Source of the DNA: Lepus europaeus
Taxonomy: Eukaryota > Chordata > Mammalia > Lagomorpha > Leporidae
Length of the DNA: 64,000 nt
Direction: 5' to 3'
Assembly (NCBI RefSeq): GCF_033115175.1
Contig: NC_084837.1
Span: 12,104,266-12,168,265, forward strand
Numbering within the stretch: position 1 is the first letter of the stretch; every line of letters begins with the position of its first letter. The translations under genes and the position numbers were made by a program. Of the stretch, positions 31,471 to 43,024 are shown piece after piece. The notes beneath the pieces were generated by a model. That model saw only the letters and a program-made list of their open reading frames with translations. It had not been told where the DNA came from and searched no databases.

Positions 31471-32899
31471 AGGTCTTTATATATCCAATCTCGGTTTCCC
31501 TGAGAACTTCTAAGTCTCAGATCTCAGCTGGAGTTGGGGGAAAGGGGGGGGGGGAGGAAGATTGTAGAAGATGATAAGTGGACCTACGACCACTTAGAAC
31601 AGAGCTAAGCTAAATTGAAATCTTTCTCATAACCAGACTGGCGGGGCCCTGCCTTGCGAGCAGATACACGGGGCTGTGTTTGCTTTTCATAATTGGTCCA
31701 CAGTCCGGGAGCCAGCCGGCAGGGTCTGGCCAGGCCTGTGTGTCCCTGAGGGCAGAAACTGGCAGCCCTGGCTTTAGCTCAAATCCAGGCCTTCAGGGTA
31801 GTGAGATATGTGGAAATGTCCTGGGCGGAGGGAACCTCTCTTGTCCCTCCCTTGAGTGCCTCCTCGACTCCCGCTCAGCTCCCTGAAGTTGAGACTCTGG
31901 GGGCCACACCCAAAGTCACACCAATTTTTTCCTATTGGATTGCCATGTGTTGTTCAGGCTGGGGATCCTGTGACTCACGCTGGAGTGCCCCCTGGCAGAG
32001 GGTCCGGCTGGGGAGAGGCCCCTGGGGTGAGGACGGCTCTCCCTGAGCATGGGTGCCCAGCTGGCTTTGCCAGGGCCCGCCCTCTCGGGTTCAGGGTAAT
32101 GTGATTTCTCACATTGCCCCTCCCAGCTGCCCCTGCCTCCCTATCCATCCCCCACCCCCCAGGTGGGGCTCCATGTGGACACCTGGAGGGCTCAGGAGCT
32201 ATGTCAGCCCCTCGACAAGCCTGGCAGGAAAACCAAAGACTTGTCGGTCAGCCAGCTCCACTGGCCACGGAGCCGACCTCAAAGACAGGGGGCACAGAGG
32301 ACTCCACAGAGCAGGCTGCAGCCATGGCAGCTGCTGGACCCGCACAGGTGAGGCAGTCACGCCAGCTTCCATGGAAGCTCTCCGCAAACCCCTCCAAACC
32401 TCCCGGTTCACGAGTGAGTCGCTCGGCACGGCCCAGGCCTCCCGCAGCCAGCAGAGGCCAATGCCCACTGTGGTCACTGAAGGACCAACCGTTCAGCGGG
32501 AACCAAGGGCGGAGACGCCTTCTGGGGTGAGCCTGGGACAAGGCGAACCATTCATCAGGAGACGGGTGGCCGGAGCTCCGCGAAGGAGTCAGAGCGCATG
32601 AGGCTCAGGGGGTACACAGGACAGAGGGGGGAGGTGTGCCGCTGGGCTGGGGGCTGCTGAGGGGCTACCAGGGGCTTTTGCTTGGAGGGCTAGCCCCAGC
32701 TCCTGGTGTCCAGTCACTGCTCTAGGGCACGTGACCCAGGTCTGCAGCCGGCAGAGAAAGTATCCGAAATGCTTAGGGCAGTGGGTGGCCGAGCATCCCG
32801 CCGCAGGGCCACAGCCAGGCACGTGGCAGGGAGCAGCGAGGTCTCCCTGGGCAGAGCAGGGTCCCTAAGGCGGACTCCAGGGTGCAGAGGCCCCTGGCG
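31471..32899. other. Unassigned, GC-rising approach to the CpG island
   Basis: GC content increases to the right. A 12-nt G run is at about 31,545. Frames of 182 and 138 codons (+) at 32,053-32,601 overlap each other. GCACAGGTGAGGC at about 32,340 would make a good splice donor on +, but no exon can be supported. Confidence 0.4.
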
Positions 32900-33790
32900 G
32901 ACACTAGGGGGCAGGTGGGGCGGCGGGAACCTCACCCGGAGGAGGGAGCCGCCCTGACCCAGCCTGGAGACTGACGCAAAGCGGGCGTGGTGGGCGCCTG
33001 CTGGCTTCGGCTACGGTGCCAGGACGTGGGGCTGCGACTCGGGGGGGACCAGTCCCGCGCCGAGATCCCTGGCGCGGGCCAGCTCGGGGGCCGAAGCGGC
33101 GGGCACGAGCTCCGCGGTCGGAAAAGGAGGCACAGGCAGCCCTGTGAAGACCCCGGCGGCGTCGCCCCGGGGCCCGCGTCCCGTGCCCGGGCCGCTCTCT
33201 TTGTGCCCGACGAGTCACGCGCGGGAGCGGCCTCGGGGGAGCCCGGGCCCTCTCCTGGGACAGCAGCAGCGCGGCGCGTCCCCCACTTTTCCCCAACGCA
33301 GCGTCCGCCGAGCAGGTGCGAACCGGCGGGCGGGGCGCGTGGGGCCCGCCTACCCCTCCGATCCCCAGGGGCGCGGGCCGCGGCTTCCGGGGCGGGGGCC
33401 GGGAGGGAGGAGGCGGGCCCGGCGAGGGGAAGAGGAGGGGGCAAGCGGCGGAGGGACCGCGCCCCTGCCTCTTCGCCTGCGAGGAAATGTGGAAATGGGC
33501 GAAGTGCGCGCCCTCCCCCAGGCCCCAGCGTTCCATGGCCGCACCAGCCTCCCAGTCCCCAGCCCCCGGCACCCCGACCTCTGCCTTCTTTCCGCGAGCG
33601 GGCCGAGGCGGTGCACGCCCGGCTGGGTGAAGCGAGCCTGGGCCTCCCCGGGGCGGCTGCGTTTTTAGACGAGGCCACGTGCTCGCGCCCGCCTGAGTGC
33701 AATTGGAGAGCTTCCCGCGCCGCCGCTCACCCAGGCTGACATTCATCTTGGCCTGGCGTTGGGAAGCACCGGTCGTGACACGGCCTCCCT
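32900..33790. promoter_or_regulatory. CpG island, candidate promoter
   Basis: About 0.9 kb dense in CpG and free of recognised repeats, while CpG is depleted around it. Visible factor sites: an E-box CACGTG at 33,676-33,681, an inverted CCAAT box (ATTGG) at 33,702-33,706, and a GC-box-like GGCGGGGCGCG near 33,328. No TATA box is evident. Transcription direction is unknown: donor-like CTGG/GTGAGC (minus, near 33,731) and CGG/GTGAGG (minus, near 32,934) slightly favour minus. Frames of 325 codons (minus, 32,904-33,881) and 250 codons (plus, 32,987-33,739) are both open because such sequence rarely has stops; neither shows a domain. Confidence 0.7.
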
Positions 33791-33984
33791 GCCCCTGGGC
33801 GCCCTCAGGCCCCTTGGAGGGGTCCCCCACTGCCTGGCGCCAGACCTGGGAGAGTCCCTGAGCCTGCTCAGCCCTGTTCACCCCTTTGTGTGCCTACTAC
33901 CTGTTTCCTACTTACCTTTAAGAAATGGGGTCAGGGTCTTAGAAAAGCGCTAACAGGCGTGAAACACCGAGTCCTTGGTCAGAG

Positions 33985-34140
33985 CACTGTCCACCTATTA
34001 CTTCATTTATTCGGAACTTCTCTGCGAAGTTCATGACTGTCTCCCTAAGAGCCTGCTTGAGACCGGCCAGTTACCAAGTAGAGTCGGGATTTGAGCCTGG
34101 CTCCAGGGCCCACGGGTTAACAACCAGGCTCTTACTCCAA
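33985..34140 (-). repeat. MIR, reversed
   Basis: 'cctattacttcatttattcg', 'ccagttaccaagtagagtcg', 'ggatttgagcctggctccag', 'ggttaacaaccaggctctta' match reversed MIR over most of its length. Confidence 0.65.
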
Positions 34141-35324
34141 GAATATGGTGGTTTTGCAAGTAGTGGACATTCCTAAAACTGCTGGGTGTGTGCATTTGAG
34201 CTGTTGGTACGTACTGGAAAAGCCCCCCAAAACATTGGGGGCCTTGTCACCTGGTCTGCAGGTCCAAGCGCTCCATACATGACAACCCCACCCCCAAGCA
34301 TTCTAGGTCCCCAAGGTCAGGGGTTGGGGAAGAGTGGGCCCCTCAGTCCAAGGGCAGGGCAGACACCCACCCTGGCACTGGCAATGGGCACAGGTCATTT
34401 GGGCAGGGAGCCCCAGGGCTAAGACTAGGACACGGTGCCCAGCCCCGGTGCTACTAGCGTTGCCTGGCTGTGGCCTTGTGCCCTGTGGCAGGTGGAATGT
34501 CCCAGCGAGCCTGCTTGACCCTTGTTCATTTCCGCAGCGTGGCCCTTTAGCATCCGCGAGATTCTCTGAGCACCATCCGAAATGAAATCCTTCTTGTGAG
34601 CTGCTGCTGTGGGTTAAGATACATACAACTTAGTCTTCACAAATGTTTGGTTTCTGCAAATCTGATAGGCCAAACAAGGAAAAAAAAAAAAGAAAAGAAA
34701 AGAAAAGCAGAAAACGGTTTCCTGGGTTACTTCCTGTTTCCTTTTTATTTGGGAGGTGACGGTGGAGATGGTTCACTTCAGAGAAAATCCGTTCTCTCCT
34801 TCCAGGAGAGCTGGGCAGATGCTTCCGAGCCGGACTACACTTCCCAGCCTGCCCTGCAGCCTGGCGCTGCCTCTTGGTGAGGTTCTAATCAGCAGAGGGT
34901 GAGGATTTAGACCCCAGAGAGCAGCTACTTCGGAACCTGCGCCTGTGAGTGGGTGTGGCCCTCCGGCTGCCCAGAGTCTGGCTGTGGTGGAGCAGTGTCT
35001 TATGGGAGAGCTTAAAAACTCGACTTTGATTAGTTTTACCATCCTCAAAGATCTGTCATTCTGTGGTTTTAGTTAGCCACATGCTTTGTGGTGTCTTACA
35101 GCCTGGGAGTGGGATTCTTTTCAATATCACGAGGTTGCGAGAAAGCCGCTGCAGGTTGAGAACGTGGCTAGTTGGGCAGTTCTCTAGCACCTGACTCTCG
35201 GAGCAAGCGTCACAGCTCGGCGGTGGCGCACTGTGCGGTGCCGGGAGTTCTCCTGCATGGCTGTGGAGCCGCCTGGGACCTGCGCACCAGGAGCCAACGG
35301 CCAGCACTAGTGCAGGAAAAGAGC
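34141..35324. other. Unassigned unique sequence with (AAAAG)n
   Basis: An A-rich (AAAAG)n run lies at about 34,680-34,707. Otherwise no repeat or gene was recognised. Confidence 0.45.
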
Positions 35325-35432
35325 ACCGTTCAAAATGCAAAGCGTGCTTTCTGTCTGATGCCTGTTGCTCTTGTCCCATCCTCAGGTCGAAAAATCGTAA
35401 ATCCGACCGTGATAAGTTGGCGACCGTCTGAA
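35325..35432 (-). mobile_element. Tigger-like DNA transposon end
   Basis: 'ggtcgaaaaatcgtaaatcc', 'gaccgtgataagttggcgac', 'cgtctg' reproduce the terminal inverted repeat of a TcMar-Tigger element; the upstream 50 bp keep the subterminal order. Orientation is uncertain because the ends are inverted repeats. Confidence 0.5.
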
Positions 35433-35631
35433 TGTGTGTGGACTGTTGCTTCTGTTTCTCTGTGTGTCCTCCTGTCTGTGTGGTTGGCTGTCTGCTCTAG
35501 CAGCCCTAATCCGGAGATCAGTTTGTTTGCCTGTGTGCTGCCCCTTTGGTTTTTAAGATTCTGTCTTCTTCCTAGGACTCTCCAGGAATGTAAGCACATT
35601 TACCTTCTGACTTACATGGAGTTGCAGAAGA
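35433..35631. other. Unassigned stretch
   Basis: T-rich, nothing recognised. Confidence 0.35.
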
Positions 35632-35930
35632 TATTTAAGGTTTGTTTTATTTGAAAGGCAGAGAGAGAGATCGTCCACCTACTGGTTCACTCCCCAAATG
35701 ACCAAAATAGCCAGAGTTGGGACAGGCCAAAGCCAAGAGCCAGAAACGCCATCCAGGTCTCCCATGTGGTCAGCAGGGGCCCGAACACTTGAACCCTCTT
35801 CCACTGCTTTCCCAGGTGCATCAGCAGGGAGCTGGATCAGAAGGCGAGCAGCCAGGTCACAAACTGGTGCTCATATGGGATGCCAGTGTTGCAGACGGCG
35901 GCTTTACCCACTACACCACAACGCTGGCCC
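35632..35930 (-). repeat. C repeat, reversed (first of a cluster of three)
   Basis: GTTTTATTTGAAAGGCAGAG to ACACCACAACGCTGGCCCC. Its head end abuts a plus-strand copy. Confidence 0.92.
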
Positions 35931-36241
35931 CGGAGTGCTGGTTTGATCCCGGCTGCTGTTTCCCATCCAGCTCCTGATAATGTGCCTGGGAAAGCAGTGG
36001 AAGACCGCCCAAGTGCTTGGGCCCCTGCTACTCAGTGGGAGTTCCTGATTCCTGCTACCCATGTCAGAGACTTGGATGGAGTTCCTGACTCCTGGCTTCG
36101 GCCTGGTCCAGCCCTGGCTGTTTCCACCATTTGGAGAGTGAACCAGCAGATTGAAGACCTTTCTATCTCTATGTGTGTGTCTCCCTCTCTCTCTGACATG
36201 GCACCTTCCTAATAAATAGATACTTTAAAAAAAAAAAAAAA
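35931..36241 (+). repeat. C repeat, 5'-truncated (second of three)
   Basis: Starts at GGAGTGCTGGTTTGATCCCG, about 60-80 bp short of the head. GGGAGTTCCTGATTCCTGCT is an extra partial duplication of the TCCTGGCTCCTG region. A15 tail. Confidence 0.9.
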
Positions 36242-36560
36242 GATGAATTTATTAGAAAGAGATAGAGATAGAGATCTTCCATCTGCTGGTTCACTCCCCA
36301 AATGGCCCCAACAGTTATTGCTGGGCCAGGAGGAAGCCTGGAGCCAGGAGCTTCTTCCGGTCATTGTATTTGTATATTTATTATTATATTTATTTATCTA
36401 CTTGTATATTTATTCTGCAGGGGCCCAAGGACTTGGGCCATCCTCCGCTGCTTTCCCAGGTCATAGCAGAGAGCTGGACTGGAAGTGGAGCAGCTGGGAG
36501 TCTCATGGGATGCCCGCTCTGCAGGCGGAGGCTTAGCCTACCACACCACAGCGCTGGCCC
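36242..36560 (-). repeat. C repeat, reversed (third), with AT-rich insert
   Basis: Normal reversed sequence up to CAGGAGCTTCTTCCGG and again from GCAGGGGCCCAAGGAC. Between them (about 36,361-36,416) is a 55-bp AT-rich segment of TATTTATTATTATATTTATT type in place of the usual CTCCCACATGGGT. Confidence 0.9.
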
Positions 36561-36963
36561 CGATAGACTTAACCCACATAAATAGACGCTCTCTGAGACC
36601 TCCCGTCATTTTTCAGAGGCGGAAGTGTTCCTGAGTGCAGTGTGCTTGGGCACTGCCAGTCTTGACTACCCAGCAGCCCCTGCACCATCAGCTGCATGGG
36701 TCATGGAGACAGACAAGGGTATGAGGGGCGGAGCCTCTGCAGGAGACCTCTGCTCGAGCACTCTGGCCCTCCCGCCCTCCTCCTGGCTTGCAGGGCCCCC
36801 GCTGCTCTCTCTGGGGCCACTGTTCCATCTGGCAGCTCCCCTGCAGCTCCCTGTCTTCATTTTTTGGGTTTTAAAAAGCATTTACAAGATTTTATAACTT
36901 TCAAAATGATATGAAGATATTACATAAAAAAAGCAAATTCAAATATTATTTCTTGACATTTTA
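36561..36963. other. Unassigned stretch
   Basis: GC-rich then AT-rich, no repeat or gene recognised. Confidence 0.4.
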
Positions 36964-37199
36964 AAAAATTATATTTTTGTTTACTTGAAAGGCAATGAGA
37001 GAGAGAGAGATTAAGAGAGAGGGAGAGAGAGAGAACGTACTCCCCTGTGCCAGTTCATGGGGCTGGAGGCAGGAGAGCAAGCCAGGTCTCCCAGGTGGGT
37101 GGCAGGAACCCAATTCAGCCTCCCAGGGTCTGTATTAGCAGGAAGCTGGAATCAGGAGGGATTGAACCCAAGTTAGCTGCTAAGCTAAACACAGGCTCT
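36964..37199 (-). repeat. C repeat, reversed, old copy
   Basis: TTTACTTGAAAGGCAATGAG, a GA run, AGCAGGAAGCTGGAATCAGG, ATTGAACCCAAGTTAGC, AAGCTAAACACAGGCTC. Central part deleted. Confidence 0.75.
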
Positions 37200-37204
37200 G
37201 TATT

Positions 37205-37325
37205 TGCTTTTTCTTTTAAATTGACACATAATACGTGCGGGTGTTTATGGGTTACCGTGTGACATCTTGGGACATGTGCACCCTGTGTGCTCATCAAATC
37301 AGGGTCAGTGGCTGCCTGCAGTGCC
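37205..37325 (+). mobile_element. L1MA/MB-type LINE-1 3' UTR scrap
   Basis: 'taaattgacacataatacg', 'tttatgggttaccgtgtgac', 'tcatcaaatcagggtcagtg' match the end of mid-age L1 3' UTRs. Confidence 0.5.
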
Positions 37326-38922
37326 AGCGCTGCTCTCGGCTTTATCCTGGGGCAGGCGCTTGGGTAGTCCTCTAAGGAAGGGCCGCCCCCAGGGGACCAC
37401 CCCCAACCATGTCCCATGAGCCCTTCCTTCCTCCCTGGCACCTCCTCGGCTTCCAGACTTGGGGGACCATTGTGGGTCGCTCAGCTCTGCCGGGTTTCAC
37501 CATTGATCTGAGCTGAACTGCTTTCTAGCTTCCAGAAATTCTCCAATGTTCTGGTTTGCTCCTGGCACTTTTCCTGGTTTTCTAAGACTTCTACCTATTT
37601 GTATATTTATTCTGCTCTGCCAGAGGACCGGAGGATGAGGGGGCGGGCGTGGGCGCCAGGGAGTCTTGGAGAAGGAGCTTGGATCTGTTAAACAGCCATC
37701 TTAAACCTGATGCAAGGGGGGAAAAAAAGGTTTGAAGGAACCAGCAGGGGCTGTGGGGGCAGGGCCTAAGGGTGGTGGTGGCCATGACCTTCCTCCAAGA
37801 CAGGGCTGCTGGGAGGGTGCATGGGCGTGGCCTCATCCTCCCGTGTGAGCGCGCCTGCCAGGAGGGTGAGGCCAGGGTGAGGACCAACCGTGCGCCTGCA
37901 CGTCCCAGAGCTCAGCGATGGGTGGATACAGGGCAAGGAGGAGGAGGCCGGCACCCCGCGAGGGCTGTGGCAGGCGCCTCCTCCCTTTGGGCCTAATTTA
38001 GTTGATGGGAGTTAAGCCCTGGGGGCCCGCGTTGCCGGAAGAGCAAAACACGGTGCCCGCCTCGCACCCTCGACATTTCAGAAAAGCGTGGCTTGGGGGC
38101 CAGGCGTGAAGAGGGAGGACACTAGGGAACGGCCCGTGGGGATGGTGCGCGGAGCCTCGGCGTGCACAGCTAGCTTGTGTTGTGCCGGGCGTGCGTTGGG
38201 TGGAGCCTGCAGCCGGAGGAGGTGTTGGCCACCGTGCCCTGCCTTCCATGGAAGGCAGACTGAAGCCTTCAAGATGCTGCCCCCGCAGCCACAGGGGGCT
38301 GGGGGCGGGTGGGGGGACTGTGGAGCGAGCCAAGGAGACTTGGTCACCTCACACGTGATTTAAAAGGAAATACTTGCGTCCTGAAGCAGGGGCTGAGCTG
38401 TGCGCCCTGGCACGCGTGCAAAACCAAAGCAGACCCCGGGCTGCTTCTCTGGAAAGTCTGGCCCCGCCCTCGGGACACGGGAAGGGCTTTCTTCTCCCTT
38501 CCAAATTTCGCCTTTTTTAGATGCAAGTGTTTATTTGGTCTGACTTTGAAATGCCTTGGTGCAGCTGAAATAATTTCAGGCAGCGTCCTGAGAAGCGGCC
38601 ACTTCCGGGCCTCGCGGCGGGCCCACGGCGGGCATCTGCAGGGCACCTGAGGCCCAGCTCTGGCCTCCGCCCCGGCTGACCTCCCGGCCGTGTGCACGGA
38701 CTGGGCACCCTGCACAGGCCCTTGGACACCGTTCTGCTGGGCGGCGGCCAGCAGTTGTTAGGGACCTGATGTTTGCCTGTGGGAGAGGGGCTCATCTTTC
38801 AGCGTGTGATTAGCTTGTGCAATTTGACTTTTTTATCCCAAATCCTAGCACTGCTGGATATGCAGAAATCTGTGAAAGAGGAATAATCCCCTGCAAAGGA
38901 CTGAATTAGTAAAACACACTCC
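37326..38922. other. Unassigned GC-rich unique sequence
   Basis: About 1.6 kb with moderate CpG content and no supported gene. Minus-strand frames of 111-123 codons overlap with plus-strand ones. AT-richer sub-blocks occur at about 38,515-38,580 and 38,795-38,870. Confidence 0.45.
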
Positions 38923-39172
38923 AGCCTCGGCGTCCATGGGCGATGGGCTCCAGGATGCCCGCGGGCACCAAAATCCATGGGTGCTCAAGTTCCTTACGTG
39001 ACATGGTGCAGAATTTGCATGCTTGTGATACCTCACACAGTATACATGCGGTGAAAATAGTTGCTACAGTGTGTTATTTAGGTGACGTATTCAGGACAAA
39101 TGCATTTTCCTAACATTTTCTATCTGAGGCGGGTGGAATCCACAGATGCAGAACCCATGTATCTGCAGGGCC
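38923..39172 (+). mobile_element. MER2-like Tigger element, second copy
   Basis: 'gatgggctccaggatgcccg', 'caccaaaatccatgggtgc', 'tcaagttccttacgtgacat', 'cagtatacatgcggtg', 'gtggaatccacagatgcaga' run through the whole element in order. Moderately diverged, near full length. Confidence 0.72.
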
Positions 39173-40184
39173 CGGCCCACCACCCTCCATCGGCTCTGCT
39201 GCGTTGTTCTCACTGATTTGAAGATTCACGTGGATCTAGGAGTCTCTCCTCTCCACTGTTAGGGGCTGCCATGGTGTGACCCCATTTTCTGGATAAAAAC
39301 ACTGAGTATCAGAGTTTGTTTATTTTGAACTGGAACCTGGGCCCGGCAGGTGGCAGGACCTGCCAGTTCTCCCCCCTTCTGCCAGTTCTCCGCCTCCCAG
39401 TGTGGGAGTGTGCTAGGCTTTGCCAGTGAAGACTGTCTACCCTGCCTGAGGCTGCACCCTGTGTGCAGGGTCCTGGTCTCAGCAGTGGGCCTGCAGTGGG
39501 GAGCACCCTGGTCACTGGCCCTTGGTTCCTGCCATACCTGCTGCCTTCTGACCTGGGCCCATTGCGCATGCTTCCCGCTCCAGGTGCTAGCCAGCCCCTG
39601 CTCTTGGGCAGTGCTCCCAGACTAAGCAAGGACACCCCTGCAGCGTGCACAGAGCGTGTGCCCAGCCTCGCCCTCCCACCCCAGTCTCGCTGCAGGTCCT
39701 GGCACAGAGCGGCCACTCACCCATGAATGGTGGCGTCTTGTGGAGGACAGAGAAAGCTGGGCAGGCAAGGCCAGGAGGCAGGAAACTGGACAGCACTATG
39801 CTGTCTCTTTTCTTCACCCCTGCATAGGCAGCTGGGCCTTGGCCCTGCCCTGGGACAGCCGCACATGTGATGGGGGGGGTGGGTTAGGGGACACTTCCAC
39901 TTTGGGGCACAGTGATCTAGCCATGGGGTGCAAAGGGGCCAGACGGCCTCCCAGGTGGGGCCTTTGCCATCTTCAGGCCCTGCAGTTCCTGAGACGGGGC
40001 TCTCTGGGATCGGAGGCTGAGCCTGCAGCTGGGAGAGGGGCAGCTTCACACTGGTCTGTCTGGCTGGGCATGAGGCCAGGCTGGCCAGGTGGGCATTCAC
40101 AGCACAGGCTCACCAGGGAACTTAGAAGGTGGAGGCAATGACATCCCAACCTATAGGAAAGCTGAGTTGCTCAGCATCTAGTGG
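39173..40184. other. Unassigned GC-rich stretch
   Basis: Weak MIR-like words near 39,270-39,320 only. Several overlapping frames, none recognisable. Confidence 0.4.
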
Positions 40185-41066
40185 GTGACAACTGGGCAGC
40201 CATCTGGAAGAAATTAAAGTGAGCGCTCACCTCGTATCATCACCAAAATACATCCCAGAGGGCTCCAGATGGATCAAAGACCTAAATGGAAAAAGATGGA
40301 AACCATAAAAATGCTGGAAGAAAATGATTTAAAAATTTGTAGTCTTGGAGGCGGTGAGCTTTTTGATTATGTTATGAAACCCTGAGACCATGTAACATAA
40401 TTGATTTGTTCCACCAGATAGGAGCCAGGTATTTATATGTGGCACAAAACATCTCGGTTAAAGTAAAAAGACGAATGATAAACAAAGTGTAAAATCATAG
40501 CAAGTCCCCAGGATGGAATTACCATGAAGTCATTGAAAAGAATAAGGTATATTTATGCATGGGCTACGAGAATAGTATCATATGCATAATGATATATGAA
40601 ATTTATGTCACAGGCAAAAGGCTGCTATAAATCAGAAAGAAATCCAACAAGTGAGTTGGAAAATGAGCAATGGATAGAAATTTCTTCCTGAGAAAGGAAA
40701 ATGCTTCTAAACATTTGAAAATATGCTTACTCTCATTACAGTAAGAAACATACAAACTGAAACATCAGCGAAATTCTACTCGCCACCTATCAGGTTGGAA
40801 AGTTCCAAACTTCAACAACTGCTAGGCCAGTGAGCCAGGAGGACAAGGTCCGTGGGAGACTTGGGGTGCCTCTACCCAACATAAGTTTGTGTTGTAGTGT
40901 GATCACACACCTGTAGAGGGTGTTTAACACGGAGGCTCAGTGCAACCTTGCTAGCAGCCATAAAAGGATGGAAACAATTCAAATGTGATCCACAGCAACA
41001 CTCACCAAACCAGTGCCTTCCCATCCCTAGGACAGAATTAGCATACGGTTATTAAAAAGAACGCAG
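40185..41066 (+). mobile_element. Old LINE-1 (L1M), end of ORF2 and 3' region
   Basis: 'gcagccatctggaagaaatt', 'ccagatggatcaaagaccta', 'aaccataaaaatgctggaag', 'gagttggaaaatgagcaatg', 'gaaacatacaaactgaaaca', 'tagcagccataaaaggatgg', 'ggttattaaaaagaacgcag' in L1 order. A few more bases follow after the nested C repeats. Confidence 0.72.
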
Positions 41067-41067
41067 T

Positions 41068-41745
41068 TGGGACCATCACTGTGGTGCAATGGGTTAAGAT
41101 ACCATGGGTGGCCGGTGCTGTGGCTTAATAGGCTAATCCTCCGCCTTACGGCGCTGGCACACCGGGTTCTAGTCCCAGTCGGGGCGCCGGATTCTATCCC
41201 AGTTGCCCCTCTCCAGGCCAGCACTCTGCTATGGCCCGGGAAGGCAGTGGAGGATGGCCCAAGTCCTTGGGCCCTGCACCCACATGGGAGACCAGGAGAA
41301 GCACCTGGCTCCTGGCTTCGGATCTGCGAGATGCACCGGCCGCAGCAGCCATTGGAGGGTGAACCAACGGCAAAAAGGAAGACCTTTCTCTCTCTCTCTA
41401 TCACTATCCACTCTGCCTGTCAAAAAAAAAAAGATGCCATGGGTGATGCTGGCATCCCATTTAAACACTGGTTCAAGACCCAGCTGCTCCACTTCTCATC
41501 CAGCTCTCTGCTATGGCCTGGGAAAGCAGTGGAGGATGGCCTAAGTGCTTGGGCCCCTGCACCAACATGGGAGACGTGGATGGAGTTCTTGTTCGCTGGC
41601 TTTGGCTTGGCCCAGTCCCAGCCAAAGGGCCATTAGGGGAGTGAACTAGTGGATGGAAGATATCGCTCGCTCGCTCGCTCGCTCTCTCTCTCTTTCTTTC
41701 TGTAACTGCCTTTCAAGTAAATAAATAAACCTATAAATAATAATA
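41068..41745 (+). repeat. C repeat, split by a younger C repeat
   Basis: Outer element: head GGGACCATCACTGTGGTGC (41,068-41,097), then from GATGCTGGCATCCCATTTAA (41,443) to the tail at 41,745. It contains a (CGCT)n run at about 41,663-41,684. AAAAGAACGCAGT before and AAAAGAATACAGT after are its target duplication in the L1. Confidence 0.9.
41111..41432 (+). repeat. C repeat, young type, nested
   Basis: Inserted in the outer copy; GATACCATGGGTG (41,098-41,110) and GATGCCATGGGTG (41,433-41,445) are the 13-bp target duplication with one difference. Tail CTGCCTGTCAAAAAAAAAAA. Confidence 0.95.
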
Positions 41746-41750
41746 ACAAT

Positions 41751-41850
41751 AAAAGAATACAGTATATTTAGGTGTATGGTATGGAGCAATCTTCAAAGCA
41801 TACTGTGTCAGGAAAAAGAGGAAGGAAGAGAGTACAGCATGTGTTGGTCA
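41751..41850 (+). mobile_element. Old L1M, remainder after the C repeats
   Basis: 'ggtatggagcaatcttcaaa' and 'gcatactgtgtcaggaaaaa' continue the L1M broken at 41,066. Confidence 0.5.
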
Positions 41851-43024
41851 ATGCACTCGCGGGAGCTGTCAGTCCACACCATCCCAGGACCCACTGGGGT
41901 CCACATTACAGGTGGAACCTGGAGGTGACGGCTCCCCTCCCTGCGTGGAGATGGAGCTCTCTTGTCACAGCCTTCTGTGTGCCCTTCCTCCCAGGGGGGC
42001 TTTCAATGGCTTTAGGCCCTCCTTCTCCCCCGCCTTCCCCCACCGTCCGTTCCTCTAACCAGGAGGCAAAGGGCCCTGCAGTCCACAGGAGGGACTGCAT
42101 CTAACAGGTACTTTTCTTCTTCCACATGACGTAAATACATTTTGCATTTTTCTAAACAGACACCTGACAGTGCCCACATCATCAAACAAAATGCCCCCAA
42201 GTGTACTGGCTTCCCTGAGATCCAGCCGAAGTCAGTGTGGCCTCTGCTGGTGCTGAATCCGTGGTGGGCACAGCCATGGTCCATGTGCACGGCCATGCAG
42301 CCTGGGAGGTCCAGCCGGGCCTCTAGGCATTTCAGACTCCAGGCAAGGCTTCACACTGTGCCAGCCTGGGCAGGGGCAGGAGGTGAACGAGCCCAGAGCA
42401 CAGCCCTGGTAAACCTGGCTCCCTCAGCTCTTCATGTTACAGTCACCTGTGATGCTCCCTGGCAGGAGCCTGTGCAGCCAAAGGGAGCCCTCTGTCCTTT
42501 CAAGGGTTAAACCCGAGCAGCACAGTACAGCTCACTGCCTCTGCAGCCAGCACTGGCATCTTTTATCACGGCGGTGAGAATTGCTGCTCAAGGCAGACAG
42601 CATTTCGAAGGTAGGAAAAAGTAACTTGCAAACCGAGTGGGCAGATGGTACAGAGCCCGCTCCCCCTCCTCCCAACTGTCAGCAGCCTTACAAGTCTCAG
42701 CTGCCACCTCATACTATTATTATTGCTACTTTGCATTTGTGCACATTTCTTCCCGTGGGTGTGGAGGGAGGGGGCCGCGCGAAGCCTGGGGAGGCTGCAC
42801 ACATCCTCTTGGTGCCAAGCTCGCCTGGTGACTTTGTCGAGCGGTGATTGGCAGTGGCTGGAGCATGAGGAAGGGGCGGGTTTCCCTGGCTCCACGCGCT
42901 TACGTGTCACATCATCCCTGGGCTCAGTGCCTCTGCTTGAGCCCCTGTGAATGAAGCGGAAGCCGTGCTGGTAGACAGAGCGTGCCCAAGGGCGCTGCCC
43001 AGTCGGCTCCCGTCATGCATTGCT
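41851..43024. other. Unassigned stretch
   Basis: No recognised repeat or gene. AT-rich ATTATTATTGCTACTTTGC near 42,716. Confidence 0.4.

Noticed and set aside
32335-32352. Splice-donor-like ACAGGTGAGG at the end of an open frame
   Set aside because: A single donor-like word without acceptor, conservation or protein similarity is not enough to call an exon.
32904-33881. 325-codon minus-strand frame and 250-codon plus-strand frame in the CpG island
   Set aside because: Both strands are open because GC-rich DNA has few stop codons; the translations are R/P/A/G-rich with no domain.
41067-41636. 189-codon frame at 41 kb
   Set aside because: It runs through two nested C repeats; the same peptide strings (for example SSSLLWPGKAVEDG) recur at many C repeats in the window.
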